NCBI GenBank assembly: GCA_016191845.1
Contig: JACPVF010000013.1
Span: forward strand, 186,001 to 250,000
DNA: 64,000 nt
Direction of reading: 5' to 3'
From: Chloroflexota bacterium
GTDB taxonomy: Bacteria; Chloroflexota; Anaerolineae; Anaerolineales; Villigracilaceae
A program made the translations under genes and the position numbers. Under the pieces are notes generated by a model. That model was given only the letters and a program-made list of their open reading frames with translations, was not told where the DNA came from and ran no database searches. Numbering within the stretch: the stretch's first letter is position 1; the number at the start of each line of letters is the position of its first letter. This document shows, piece by piece, positions 48,634 to 56,873 of the stretch.

Positions 48634-50949
48634 ATGTCTGGAAAATTTCACGGGATTTTCATCGGTGTCAACGAATATCTGGATGCTCGCAATTTACGCA
48701 CCTTGAAATTCGCAGAAAAAGATGCTCAAGATATCTACAAGACTTTCACCGATCCCGCGATCGGATTTTCGAATCCTGGGGAAATAAAGGTTCTGTTAGG
48801 GCAGCAGGCAACAAAACATAATATCGAGGGCACCCTTCATACCATGCTCGTGAAGAATGCCAGGCCCGACGATACAGTGATCGTGTATTATTCGGGACAT
48901 GGATTTTTGGCCGGTGAAGAGAAGACAGCCTATCTGGGAGCATTCGATACCCAGATCGCTGATATTGCCTTCAATCCGAATTCCGGCCTGCGAATGTCTT
49001 ACATCTATCAGGACATCTTCCACAGATCCCCGGCGAGAAATATTCTCTTCATCCTCGATTGCTGCAACAGCGGCGCCTTTATACCGCCCACGCTGGTCAA
49101 ATCCTCCGCTGGCGCAGAGAATCCGCTGGAACAGGTGTCGAGCACCAAGGAATTGATCGACGGAAAGCTGCTGGCATTCCCGGACAATGATCACACCATG
49201 GCTCGTGCGGTCATGTTCTCCTCCCCTTCCGGCGTTGAATCGCGCGAGCATGAACAATATCAGAATGGAGTTTTTACCTATTACCTTCTGAAGGGGCTAC
49301 GGGGGGATAAACTCGCCGTTGAGGCGGGTGAAGGCGAAGTCACGATCGATAGTTTGAATTCCTATATAAAAAGAAAGGTGCCGGAGAAGCAGCCCTCGGG
49401 ATTTGCGGGAAAGGTCATCTCACGTTTTGTACTGACACGTAATCACGGGAAGCGGGAGGCAGCCCCAAGCGTCCAGGTCGACAGCGAAATGGTCGATTCG
49501 AATGCGCACCTGCCAATCAGCATCATCGCTTCGCCGCTCGCCAGTCCGTTCGACTCAGCATATCCATTTATAAGGAATATAACGACTCGCCTCGGGGATT
49601 TCAATTCCGCTCTGGGAATGGAGCCTGGGACGGTGATCCTGAACATCATTCGGGATTTGTACGATGCAAAAATCGTGTTCCTGCTGCACACCTCGGGGAA
49701 GGAACCAGCCTTCAACCGATTCAGCAGTCAGATGACCGGCAAGGACGTGACCGAGAGCGAACTGGTCAGTATGGCGGCAAACCGCATCGCCCAGGGCATC
49801 GAGGAAAAGGTTTTCGAGGCAGGGAACAAGGGCATATCTCACAACATCCCCTCCAGGCAGATCGCCAAGTACGAAAAGATCATGGTCGTGCCGATCGACA
49901 AGGATGATTTCCTGGTCATCTTTGCGACCTCGGTGGATATCTATATCGGTGAAGTGTATGCCTGCATCCTGCGTTCCATTTACTATGCCACGGATGAATT
50001 TACCTATATCTCCCCGGAGTTGGAAGCCAGCATCCTGGATGAGTTGAAGAAGACCTATGGGTATATTCCGTTCAAGATGTACGAACAAAGGTTCAAACTA
50101 TTCGATGACAGCCTGAATAACGACACGGTTTTCTTTGAACCGATCCTGTTTCTGGATTCGAAGAACCTGGATATCAACGGCTGGGAGGCGCTTGCAAGAG
50201 AGGCCCAGGCGGAGCATGCACCCGTCAATCTTTTCCAAGCCGCGGAACTGTGGGGGGACAAATTCATGATCCAATTGGACTCGTATTTTCTGCGTCTGGC
50301 GACGGAGCGTTACCGCGAACAATTGAAAAAAATGGGCAAACGGCCAAACGAATTTCTGCCCTTGTCCGTCAATGTCTATCCAGCCTCGCTGATGCGATCG
50401 GCATACCGCAAAACACTGGACGATGTCATCAATAAGGACAAATCCATCCCAGGCCATAAGATCATTCTTGAAATCTCCGAGAAACTGCCGGTTTCCTTTG
50501 ATGGAGAAGAGAATACCGTCGCCGGGTTGAGGCATTTTCGGGAGCAATTATTTGACCTGACCAAAAGCTTCAGTGTCAACTTTGCAATCGATGACTTCGG
50601 CAGCGGATATTCCTCGATCTCTCGTTTTGCCAGCTTGAGGCCAAAATATGTCAAGATCGACCGCGACATCCTGCTTCAAAAGGATATTTGCGATATTACG
50701 CTCCAGTACATTCGCCAAATGACTGCCATCAAGGAGACCTCAGCCACCTACGTCATCGTGGAAGGTTTCGACGGCAGCAGCGACATGGCCGTCAGCCTGC
50801 AGCAGATCTACGAATACGATATCCGTTACGTGCAGGGATACATCATTGGGCGGGCGGGACCCGAACTCTACGATCTGGATGAGGCCGCCGCCAGGCGCCT
50901 GGTCGACATGCTCACGGGATACAAAAAAAATGAACGAGTACACCTTTGA
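48634..50949 (+). CDS. Caspase-like peptidase fused to GAF-like and EAL domains
   Basis: 771 residues in three parts. Residues 1-270 are a caspase-fold (C14) domain: IFIGVNEYLDARNLRTLKFA, catalytic His89 in YYSGHG and nucleophile Cys144 in LDCCNSG. Residues about 290-455 resemble a GAF/DICT-like sensor. Residues about 500-765 are an EAL domain with its usual catalytic set: FEPILFLDSKNL, EAL in GWEALARE (about 518), VNVYPASLM (Asn), ILEISE (Glu), DDFGSGYSS (both Asp, about 651), VKIDRD (Lys), VEGFD (Glu) and VQGYIIGR (Gln). So both protease and c-di-GMP phosphodiesterase activity are plausible. It overlaps the next gene by 20 bases. Confidence 0.85.
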   Translation: MSGKFHGIFIGVNEYLDARNLRTLKFAEKDAQDIYKTFTDPAIGFSNPGEIKVLLGQQATKHNIEGTLHTMLVKNARPDDTVIVYYSGHGFLAGEEKTAYLGAFDTQIADIAFNPNSGLRMSYIYQDIFHRSPARNILFILDCCNSGAFIPPTLVKSSAGAENPLEQVSSTKELIDGKLLAFPDNDHTMARAVMFSSPSGVESREHEQYQNGVFTYYLLKGLRGDKLAVEAGEGEVTIDSLNSYIKRKVPEKQPSGFAGKVISRFVLTRNHGKREAAPSVQVDSEMVDSNAHLPISIIASPLASPFDSAYPFIRNITTRLGDFNSALGMEPGTVILNIIRDLYDAKIVFLLHTSGKEPAFNRFSSQMTGKDVTESELVSMAANRIAQGIEEKVFEAGNKGISHNIPSRQIAKYEKIMVVPIDKDDFLVIFATSVDIYIGEVYACILRSIYYATDEFTYISPELEASILDELKKTYGYIPFKMYEQRFKLFDDSLNNDTVFFEPILFLDSKNLDINGWEALAREAQAEHAPVNLFQAAELWGDKFMIQLDSYFLRLATERYREQLKKMGKRPNEFLPLSVNVYPASLMRSAYRKTLDDVINKDKSIPGHKIILEISEKLPVSFDGEENTVAGLRHFREQLFDLTKSFSVNFAIDDFGSGYSSISRFASLRPKYVKIDRDILLQKDICDITLQYIRQMTAIKETSATYVIVEGFDGSSDMAVSLQQIYEYDIRYVQGYIIGRAGPELYDLDEAAARRLVDMLTGYKKNERVHL

Positions 50950-51310
50950 ACTCATCCTCAAGAACGATCAGATCCCACCCCGCGAACTTGAAAAGTCTGC
51001 CGTCGCCTTTGAGACAGAGGCGGCCAAAAATTTTGGGGATATCCACCGCAGCAGGGAGGCTCCCTCAAAAGATATCGATCCCCTGGCATTCGCCACGTTA
51101 TCCATTGCAATTGCCCCAATCGTGGCAACAAAGTTCTTTGAATTCCTGAATACCTGGGCGCTCCGCAGGGAGAATCGAAATATCAGGATCAAGATCCAGG
51201 TCGGCAAGGACGAGTCGATCGAGTTCGAGGGGTCGGAGACCCTTTCCAAACAGGACGTAGAAGAGTGGATTGAAGCCATCGCCCGCGCCATGAAAAAGAG
51301 AAGAAAGTAG
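50930..51310 (+). CDS. Small EACC1-like membrane-associated protein
   Basis: 126 residues, overlapping the caspase gene by 20 bases (ATG at 50930 in an A-rich tract). The order is an N-terminal strand-helix part (ELILKNDQIPPRELEKSAVA), a hydrophobic helix (LSIAIAPIVATKFFEFLNTW) followed by LRRENRNIRIKIQV, and a C-terminal beta-alpha part ending SKQDVEEWIEAIARAMKK. This layout is that of the effector-associated constant component EACC1, which accompanies caspase and trypsin effectors in predicted bacterial conflict systems. The assignment is by pattern, not by alignment. Confidence 0.65.
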   Translation: MNEYTFELILKNDQIPPRELEKSAVAFETEAAKNFGDIHRSREAPSKDIDPLAFATLSIAIAPIVATKFFEFLNTWALRRENRNIRIKIQVGKDESIEFEGSETLSKQDVEEWIEAIARAMKKRRK

Positions 51311-51328
51311 ATAATCACCCATCCCCTT

Positions 51329-51363
51329 GCAAGCCGACATCCCTGCGAGTCGGCTTGTTTTTT
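51329..51363 (+). terminator. Terminator of the caspase-EACC1-like pair
   Basis: Perfect 9-bp stem CAAGCCGAC / GTCGGCTTG with a 10-base loop and seven T. Confidence 0.92.
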
Positions 51364-51414
51364 TATGTCCTCGGGCAGGCAGGCCACCCACGCATCCTCC
51401 GTCGTTCATGGCTT

Positions 51415-51442
51415 CTTGAATCTGCGCATAATTTCCTTATAA
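51415..51442 (+). promoter_or_regulatory. Promoter of the membrane protein gene at 51.6 kb
   Basis: TTGAAT (51415-51420), 16-base spacer, TATAAT (51437-51442). The predicted leader is about 130 bases; AAGGAG lies shortly before the ATG at 51581. No riboswitch fold is recognised in the leader. Confidence 0.6.
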
Positions 51443-51580
51443 TGAAGATAATCCATTAGAAATATCTTGCGGGGGAGAACGGTTGGGTGAGGTCCTCGTT
51501 GTGTTCCCACAGGAGGTGCCAGACAGAAAACAAAGGCCGCGTTCCGTTGCCATTCTGCTCACACAACCCAAGGAGAAATA

Positions 51581-52492
51581 ATGAAAACATTTGCTGTAAC
51601 AGGCATACCCGATAAACCTTCAGGGGAAAACAAAGGCAAGGATAAAGAAAAGGATCAAAAAACCGAGCTCAAAGGGTGGGCGGCCTTCAAAGCCAACAAC
51701 AGCTGGCCGCGCACGATCCTGATCCTCCTGATCGCGGTGTTTATAGTCAGCCTGACCGTGCGGACCCTCCAGGAACCAGCGCATATCGGCTGGCTGTTCG
51801 GACCCAATGGCGCCAGTGACATCAAAAACGCGCCACCCCCATCGGACGGCGGAGCTGAAAAACAAGCCAACGACACGCAAAACGATATCGCCATTGCCCT
51901 GGGTCCGATCCTGGCGCTGGCGCTGGCCATCGAACGCCTGATCGAAACCATCTTCGACATGTTCGAGACCCAGGTCGAGAATATTGCCAAAAAGATAAAA
52001 AACACCACGGAAGTAATGGGGTCGATAGAATCAATCCAGGGGTTGTATTCCCTGCAATTGAAGCAGGCGGAAGAGTCCCTCAGGAAAGCGTTGGGCGATC
52101 CCAATATCGCAGACGCAGAGAAGGATAAACTTCAGACCTTCCTGAGCCAGGCGCAACAACGGGTCTACGAGGCGGGGGACCTGCTCCAAAATCTATCCAA
52201 GGACCCGATCTATGTTGGATGGAAGCGGGCTCTCAGTATCTGGCTGGGCCTCGTACTGGGCATGGTGGTCGCGGTCTTTACCGACAAAGGCGTTTTCTAT
52301 TACCTCGGCATGGGGGTGCCGCGCATCTTTGACATGCTGATCACGGGCTTCGTGCTCGGCGCTGGCTCGGGTCCCCTGCACTCGCTGATCGGCATCCTGC
52401 AAAGCGCCAAGGACACCCTCGCCAACATGGGAAAGATCGCCGATACCACGGCCCTCAAGGACGAGATTCGCGCCCTGCGAGCCAGGCTGTAA
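51581..52492 (+). CDS. Membrane protein with coiled-coil middle, function unknown
   Basis: 303 residues: a charged cytoplasmic head rich in Lys/Glu, a membrane helix at about 45-62 (TILILLIAVFIVSLTV), a second near 103-120 (ALGPILALALAIERLIETIF), a coiled-coil region at about 120-210 (LQLKQAEESLRKALGDPN), and two more helices near 217-265 (LSIWLGLVLGMVVAVFTDKG and the following one). No family is recognised. It stands alone on its own promoter behind the caspase module, sharing with it a membrane link but no proven connection. Confidence 0.75.
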   Translation: MKTFAVTGIPDKPSGENKGKDKEKDQKTELKGWAAFKANNSWPRTILILLIAVFIVSLTVRTLQEPAHIGWLFGPNGASDIKNAPPPSDGGAEKQANDTQNDIAIALGPILALALAIERLIETIFDMFETQVENIAKKIKNTTEVMGSIESIQGLYSLQLKQAEESLRKALGDPNIADAEKDKLQTFLSQAQQRVYEAGDLLQNLSKDPIYVGWKRALSIWLGLVLGMVVAVFTDKGVFYYLGMGVPRIFDMLITGFVLGAGSGPLHSLIGILQSAKDTLANMGKIADTTALKDEIRALRARL

Positions 52493-52506
52493 GACGGGCA
52501 CCCCGC

Positions 52507-52535
52507 TTGAATTCTCCCCTCAAGTGACCTATACT
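52507..52535 (+). promoter_or_regulatory. Promoter of the LysM protein gene
   Basis: TTGAAT (52507-52512) and TATACT (52530-52535) with a 17-base spacer; GAGGAG lies a few bases before the ATG at 52608. Confidence 0.7.
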
Positions 52536-52607
52536 TTTTGTGTACAAAACCGAGACAACGCAGCCGAAGGTCATCGCTCTGAATCGTAAGAGAAAGAGGA
52601 GAAGCGT

Positions 52608-53198
52608 ATGGCAAGAAAGACGATCTTGCGTTCGTTTGTATTGGCCGCCGTCCTGCTGGCGTGCTTCGTGCCGGGCATGAGCGCCTACGCGGGCGGAGTA
52701 TGCGGCGGGCTCTACACCATCCAATGGGGGGACACGTTGTGGGGCGTCGCCAACATGTGCGGCACCACCGTCGACGCGATCTATGCGGTCAACCCAGGCC
52801 TGGGTTGGTGGCTGTACGCGGGACAGGTCATCAACCTGCCCTCGGCACCCGTGGACTATCCCCCGCCCCCGCCGCCGCCCGTCTATTACAACCCGCCCGT
52901 GGCGGGCACGAATTACGTGGTGCAGCCAGGGGACACGCTCGGCAATATCGCCGTCCGCATCGGCTCGAGCGTGCAGGCCATCCTGGCGGTCAACCCGCAG
53001 ATCTGGAATCCCAGCCTGATCTACGTGGGACAGGTCATCTACCTGCCCGCCCTGCCCGTCTATTACACCGTCTGTTATGGCGACACGTTGTATTTGATCG
53101 CGGTACGCTACGGTACGACCGTGGCCAGCCTGCAAGCCTTGAACGGACTCTGGAACCCGAACTGGATCTACGCAGGTCAGGTCCTGCGCGTGAGGTGA
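52608..53198 (+). CDS. Secreted protein with three LysM domains
   Basis: 196 residues. The signal peptide ends near SAYAGG (about residue 28). Three LysM repeats follow: YTIQWGDTLWGVANMCGTTV (about 36-80), YVVQPGDTLGNIAVRIGSSV (about 103-148) and YTVCYGDTLYLIAVRYGTTV (about 152-196), with a proline-rich linker after the first. LysM binds glycan chains of peptidoglycan or chitin. No catalytic domain is attached, so it may be a wall-anchored or spore-coat-like binding protein. It ends in a terminator shared with the convergent GGDEF-EAL gene. Confidence 0.93.
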   Translation: MARKTILRSFVLAAVLLACFVPGMSAYAGGVCGGLYTIQWGDTLWGVANMCGTTVDAIYAVNPGLGWWLYAGQVINLPSAPVDYPPPPPPPVYYNPPVAGTNYVVQPGDTLGNIAVRIGSSVQAILAVNPQIWNPSLIYVGQVIYLPALPVYYTVCYGDTLYLIAVRYGTTVASLQALNGLWNPNWIYAGQVLRVR

Positions 53199-53216
53199 GT
53201 TTCCCTGGGAACCAAA

Positions 53217-53242
53217 AGGCCGACTCTCGCTCGAGTCGGCCT
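53217..53242. terminator. Terminator between convergent genes
   Basis: Perfect 10-bp stem AGGCCGACTC / GAGTCGGCCT with a 6-base loop, between the LysM gene (ends 53198) and the minus-strand gene ending at 53265; AAAA on its left gives U on the minus transcript. Confidence 0.85.
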
Positions 53243-53264
53243 GTATGATTCTTTCGGATGCCCG

Positions 53265-55766
53265 CTACGCACGCAGGTGTTCCACCAGCAGGGCATGCGC
53301 CTCGTCGACGCTCAGGGCGGGGGCCAGGACATTCCCCTGGGCATACTGACAACCCGCCTCCCGCACGAAATCCAGTTGCGCCTGCGTCTCCACGCCCTCG
53401 GCCACCACCGCGATCTTCAATTCGCGGGCCAGGGCGATGATGGCGCGCACGATGGAGGCCACCTCCGCCGCCTCGGTGGTGCGGCTGATGAAGGAGCGGT
53501 CGATCTTGAGCACGTCGATGGGATATTGCGTCAGATAGCTGAGCGAGGAATAGCCGATGCCGAAATCATCCAGGCTGACCTTGACGCCCAGCCGCCGCAT
53601 ATCGCTGAAGACACGCTTCGCCAGGTCCACCTCGTCGAGCAGGGCTGTCTCGACGATCTCCAGGTTCAACTGACTGGGCGACACCGAGTGCAGGTTCAGG
53701 GACTGCTCGAGCCAGTGCAACAGTTCGGGATGGCGCAGGCACAACGGGGACAGGTTGACGCTCAACGAAAGCGGACCCAGCTCGGGCGGCAGCATGGATT
53801 GCCAGGTCGAGACCTGCCGACAGGCCTCGTGCAGCAGCCAATGGGTGATCGAGTTGACGAATCCGCTCATCTCGGCGATGGGGATGAACTCGGAAGGGCC
53901 GATCAGGCCGCGCGCGGGGTGATGCCAGCGGATCAGGGCCTCGAAGCCGTACAGCCTGCCGTTCTCGAGGCAGTAGATCGGTTGGTAGTACAGGGCCAGC
54001 TCGTTCCAATCCAGGGCGTGGTGCAGCTCCGACTCGAGCGTGAGGCGGTTGAGGGCGCGGTGACGCATCTCGGTCGAGAACAGGGTGAAACGGGCCTTGC
54101 CGCTGGTCTTGGCGGCGTACATCGCCAGGTCGGCGTCGCGCAGGATGTCCACTGCGCTTTGATATTCGGGGCTGGAGATCACCACCCCGATGCTGGCCGT
54201 GACGTAGATGGCATGCCCGCCCAGGTCGAACGGTTCGAGGAAGGAATCCAGCACACGCTGGGAGGTGGCGGAAACGTAGCTCTCTGAATGGAGGCCCTCC
54301 AACAGGACGATGAACTCGTCCCCGCCCAGGCGGGCCACCGTATCGGACGAACGCACCAGCGAGGTGAGCCGCTGACCGATCTGGATCAGCAGCTGGTCGC
54401 CGACGAGATGTCCCAGGCTGTCGTTGACCACCTTGAAACTGTCGAAATCAAGGAAGAGCACGGCGTAGCGTTCCTCGGGGCGGCGGGACAGGCGCTGGAT
54501 GGCCTGCTTGAGGCGGTCGACCAGCAGGGAGCGGTTGGGCAGGCCCGTCAGGGCGTCGTGCAGAGCGAAGTGAGCCAGTTTCTCCTCGCGCTCACGCAGC
54601 ATCATCTCGATGCGGCGACGCTCCTCCATCTCGCGGCGCAGCTCATAATTGGTGAGGGTCAGGCTGGAGGCGCGCTCGGCCACGCGCTTTTCGAGATCGT
54701 CGTTCAGGCCGCGCAGCTCGGCAGCCAGGCGGTCGTTCTCGAACGTGATGACCACCTCGCGGACCACCAGGAGCAGCAAAATGCCGCTGATCCAGGCCTC
54801 CTGGCGCAGGTAATTGCTGGTCACCCAATCCCGTTCGCTGATGTGGATCAGGATGTAGGCCAGGATCAGCCACAGGAAGGGAAGGACCAGACGCATCAGT
54901 TTGAGCGGTCCCTCGTAGCGCTGGAAGGGGGTGGTCCTGGTCTCCTGCACGGCGCGTTGGGCTGCGACGGCCTGCGCCAGGCCGCTCAGCATGAAGAGCA
55001 ACGGCGCGGCCGCGAAGAGCAGGTTGAAGAACAGGCTCGAACTGAAGGTCAGGTTGAGGTTGGAGAAGGAAAACAGGATGTCGGCCAGGGCGGTGAGGAC
55101 CTGTCCCGCCAGCATCCACGACAAAGCCGCGAACCATTGCGGGAGGCGCGGCTGGAAGAGGATCAGCGTGATGGACAGGACCAGCATCAGGTCGCCGAGG
55201 GGGTAGGCAGCCGAGGCCAGCAGGAAGGCGGGCGAAGGCGGGAGTCTGAAAGCCTCGGACAGGCTCAAATTCCAGAAGACGCCTGCGGCCGAGAGCATGA
55301 TGATGAGCACATCCAGCCACAGCCAGCGCAGCCCCTCCCCGATCCCAGGCTGACGCGGGAAGAGCAGCACGCCCGTCAGGAAGAGCGGATAGGCGATGAG
55401 GTAGAAGAAATCTGCGATTGAGGGGTAGGGAGACAGGCCATATCCGAGTTCGAGGATCAGCCAGAGCAGGTCGCCCAGCATCCAGCCGAACATGGCCAAT
55501 GCGAAGAAGGTCCACGAGCGCCCCAGGCGTCGATCGAGGCGCGACGACCAGTAGGCGGCGAAGGTCATGGCGACAAAGGCAGACAGGCTTCCCACGAGGG
55601 AAGCCCAATCGTTCAAAGCCACGCGCATCGAGGGGTCTCCCCTCAGCAGCACCCACAATAAGGCCTGTCCCCCGACAAGCGTCGCGGCCAGAATCATCCC
55701 CACTTTGTAGGCGGTCTCGGGCGGCAGGCGCCGCGCGGCCGCGCGCACGGAAAAAAACGCGCTCAT
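53265..55766 (-). CDS. Membrane GGDEF-EAL protein
   Basis: 833 residues from the ATG at 55766, which lies 9 bases after TATAAT. Residues 1-330 hold about nine membrane helices (a MASE-like sensor). A short coiled coil follows (ERASSLTLTNYELRREMEER). The GGDEF domain at about 405-560 has an intact RLGGDEF active site. The EAL domain at about 575-825 has YGFEALIRWHHP, DDFGIGYSSLSYL, DVLKIDRSFI and EGVETQAQLDF. Both c-di-GMP synthesis and breakdown are therefore possible. It lies 2.3 kb from a second EAL protein fused to a caspase. Confidence 0.94.
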   Translation of the reverse strand: MSAFFSVRAAARRLPPETAYKVGMILAATLVGGQALLWVLLRGDPSMRVALNDWASLVGSLSAFVAMTFAAYWSSRLDRRLGRSWTFFALAMFGWMLGDLLWLILELGYGLSPYPSIADFFYLIAYPLFLTGVLLFPRQPGIGEGLRWLWLDVLIIMLSAAGVFWNLSLSEAFRLPPSPAFLLASAAYPLGDLMLVLSITLILFQPRLPQWFAALSWMLAGQVLTALADILFSFSNLNLTFSSSLFFNLLFAAAPLLFMLSGLAQAVAAQRAVQETRTTPFQRYEGPLKLMRLVLPFLWLILAYILIHISERDWVTSNYLRQEAWISGILLLLVVREVVITFENDRLAAELRGLNDDLEKRVAERASSLTLTNYELRREMEERRRIEMMLREREEKLAHFALHDALTGLPNRSLLVDRLKQAIQRLSRRPEERYAVLFLDFDSFKVVNDSLGHLVGDQLLIQIGQRLTSLVRSSDTVARLGGDEFIVLLEGLHSESYVSATSQRVLDSFLEPFDLGGHAIYVTASIGVVISSPEYQSAVDILRDADLAMYAAKTSGKARFTLFSTEMRHRALNRLTLESELHHALDWNELALYYQPIYCLENGRLYGFEALIRWHHPARGLIGPSEFIPIAEMSGFVNSITHWLLHEACRQVSTWQSMLPPELGPLSLSVNLSPLCLRHPELLHWLEQSLNLHSVSPSQLNLEIVETALLDEVDLAKRVFSDMRRLGVKVSLDDFGIGYSSLSYLTQYPIDVLKIDRSFISRTTEAAEVASIVRAIIALARELKIAVVAEGVETQAQLDFVREAGCQYAQGNVLAPALSVDEAHALLVEHLRA

Positions 55767-55775
55767 GTGAAGGCG

Positions 55776-55781
55776 ATTATA
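55776..55781 (-). promoter_or_regulatory. -10 box, leaderless GGDEF-EAL mRNA
   Basis: Minus-strand TATAAT ends 9 bases before the ATG at 55766; no Shine-Dalgarno. Confidence 0.6.
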
Positions 55782-55927
55782 TGGCATTCCCCCGCTCCGC
55801 GGGGCGGCAAATCAATACAGTCTTGTAAGGTGAATGGAGCCAGCAAGACGCGCCCCGAAATCATTCCTTCATGGGCGCGCCAGGGGCTTCGAAGACACAG
55901 CGGACCCGTTCCACGCGGAGACGCGAA

Positions 55928-55959
55928 GGCCGCGAAGAGTCTTTTTCGTCTTCGCGGCC
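55928..55959 (-). terminator. Hairpin downstream of the HU-like gene
   Basis: Perfect 11-bp stem GGCCGCGAAGA / TCTTCGCGGCC with a 10-base loop, 70 bases after the HU-like stop on the minus strand. The rest of 55782-56028 shows only shorter GC-rich dyads and no gene. Confidence 0.6.
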
Positions 55960-56028
55960 CTGGGGTTCCGAAAGGCCCCTGCGCCTGAATTCAAGGCTAT
56001 GGGTGAATGAACGGCAGGGGCCGATCGC

Positions 56029-56430
56029 CTAGGTTGGGATCGGATTCTCGGGATGTTCCTGGTTCCATTGGGCCACCAGGTCGTCGGAGGTCTTGCCGAT
56101 GTTCTCACGGTTGAGGATGGTGCCCGTGAAGGTGCCTGGCATGTTGATGCCGAAATTCAAGGCGGGGTCGGGGCGGAAGGAGATCGAGAGGGTGCCGTCG
56201 AGGTCGATGTTGGGAGAGAAGGTCCCCAGGCCATCCACCTTGACGGCGCGGCCTGCGCGGTTGAACTCGATAATGTGATCACGCAGCTCCTTGGTGGCCT
56301 GGTCGATGGACCCTTCCACCAGCCCTGTGGCGCGCGAAAGGGCGCGGATCAGTTCGGGCTTCTGGACGGTATTGCCCTGCTCGATGCGGGGACGGTAGGC
56401 GTTGATCGCCTGGATACGGGGTGCGGCCAT
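56029..56430 (-). CDS. HU-like DNA-binding protein
   Basis: 133 residues from the ATG at 56430, with AAGGAGG upstream. The N-terminal helical part (KPELIRALSRATGLVEGSID) and the strand AVKVDGLGTFSPNI-DLDG match the HU/IHF-type fold as found in the DUF4469-associated HU family, where the DNA-binding arm (here SISFRPDPALNFGINMPG) differs from classical HU. It probably binds DNA as a nucleoid-associated or regulatory protein. Its -10 box is at 56539-56534, leaving a leader of about 100 bases. It diverges from hsdR. Confidence 0.78.
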   Translation of the reverse strand: MAAPRIQAINAYRPRIEQGNTVQKPELIRALSRATGLVEGSIDQATKELRDHIIEFNRAGRAVKVDGLGTFSPNIDLDGTLSISFRPDPALNFGINMPGTFTGTILNRENIGKTSDDLVAQWNQEHPENPIPT

Positions 56431-56533
56431 GATACGGGTTCCTCCTTTACATGGTGGGGCGGACGCTTGGACCTGCGGGGGAAAACCTTCGTTGCGCGCT
56501 GTCGATGCCCCCTCAGGGTGTGACACGATGATC

Positions 56534-56539
56534 ATTATA
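56534..56539 (-). promoter_or_regulatory. -10 box of the HU-like gene
   Basis: TATAAT on the minus strand about 103 bases before the ATG; no consensus -35. Confidence 0.5.
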
Positions 56540-56873
56540 TAGAGCAGTCCATGCTTTGTGTTTTGCGTTTTTGTTATTTTGGGGAATCCGCTATAAGCCA
56601 CACATTACAATTTTATAAACCGAGCCCCTTTAAGCGGGTTCGAAAATTCCCTTATAGGGAAAATTTTTTTCTAACCAGGGATGAGTCGATTTCCAATAAG
56701 GAAATGGGGGAATTCTTTCCTTGAAATTTAAATTTCCTTCCTAGAAATTTAAATTTCCAACAAGGGAATTTTGAAACGTTTTCGCCAAAAAACGGCCGTT
56801 TTCGAGGGAGGGCTGCCAGGCTTGCGTTGTATCGGTTTTCTTGTATACTTATGGTATTGGATCAAGAAGGGAT
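56540..56873. other. AT-rich divergent intergenic region with palindromes
   Basis: About 330 bases without a gene between the HU-like and hsdR promoters. It holds a hairpin TTCCCT / AGGGAA with a T run (56647-56670), and two identical 14-bp palindromes GAAATTTAAATTTC at 56723-56736 and 56744-56757, spaced 21 bp. The hsdR promoter is probably TTGCGT (56822-56827), 16 bases, TATACT (56844-56849). The GC content is well below that of the flanks. Confidence 0.75.

Noticed and set aside
48634-50949. Degenerate, non-catalytic EAL domain in the caspase fusion
   Set aside because: The EAL, Asn, Glu, DD, Lys, Glu and Gln positions are all present, so loss of activity cannot be claimed.
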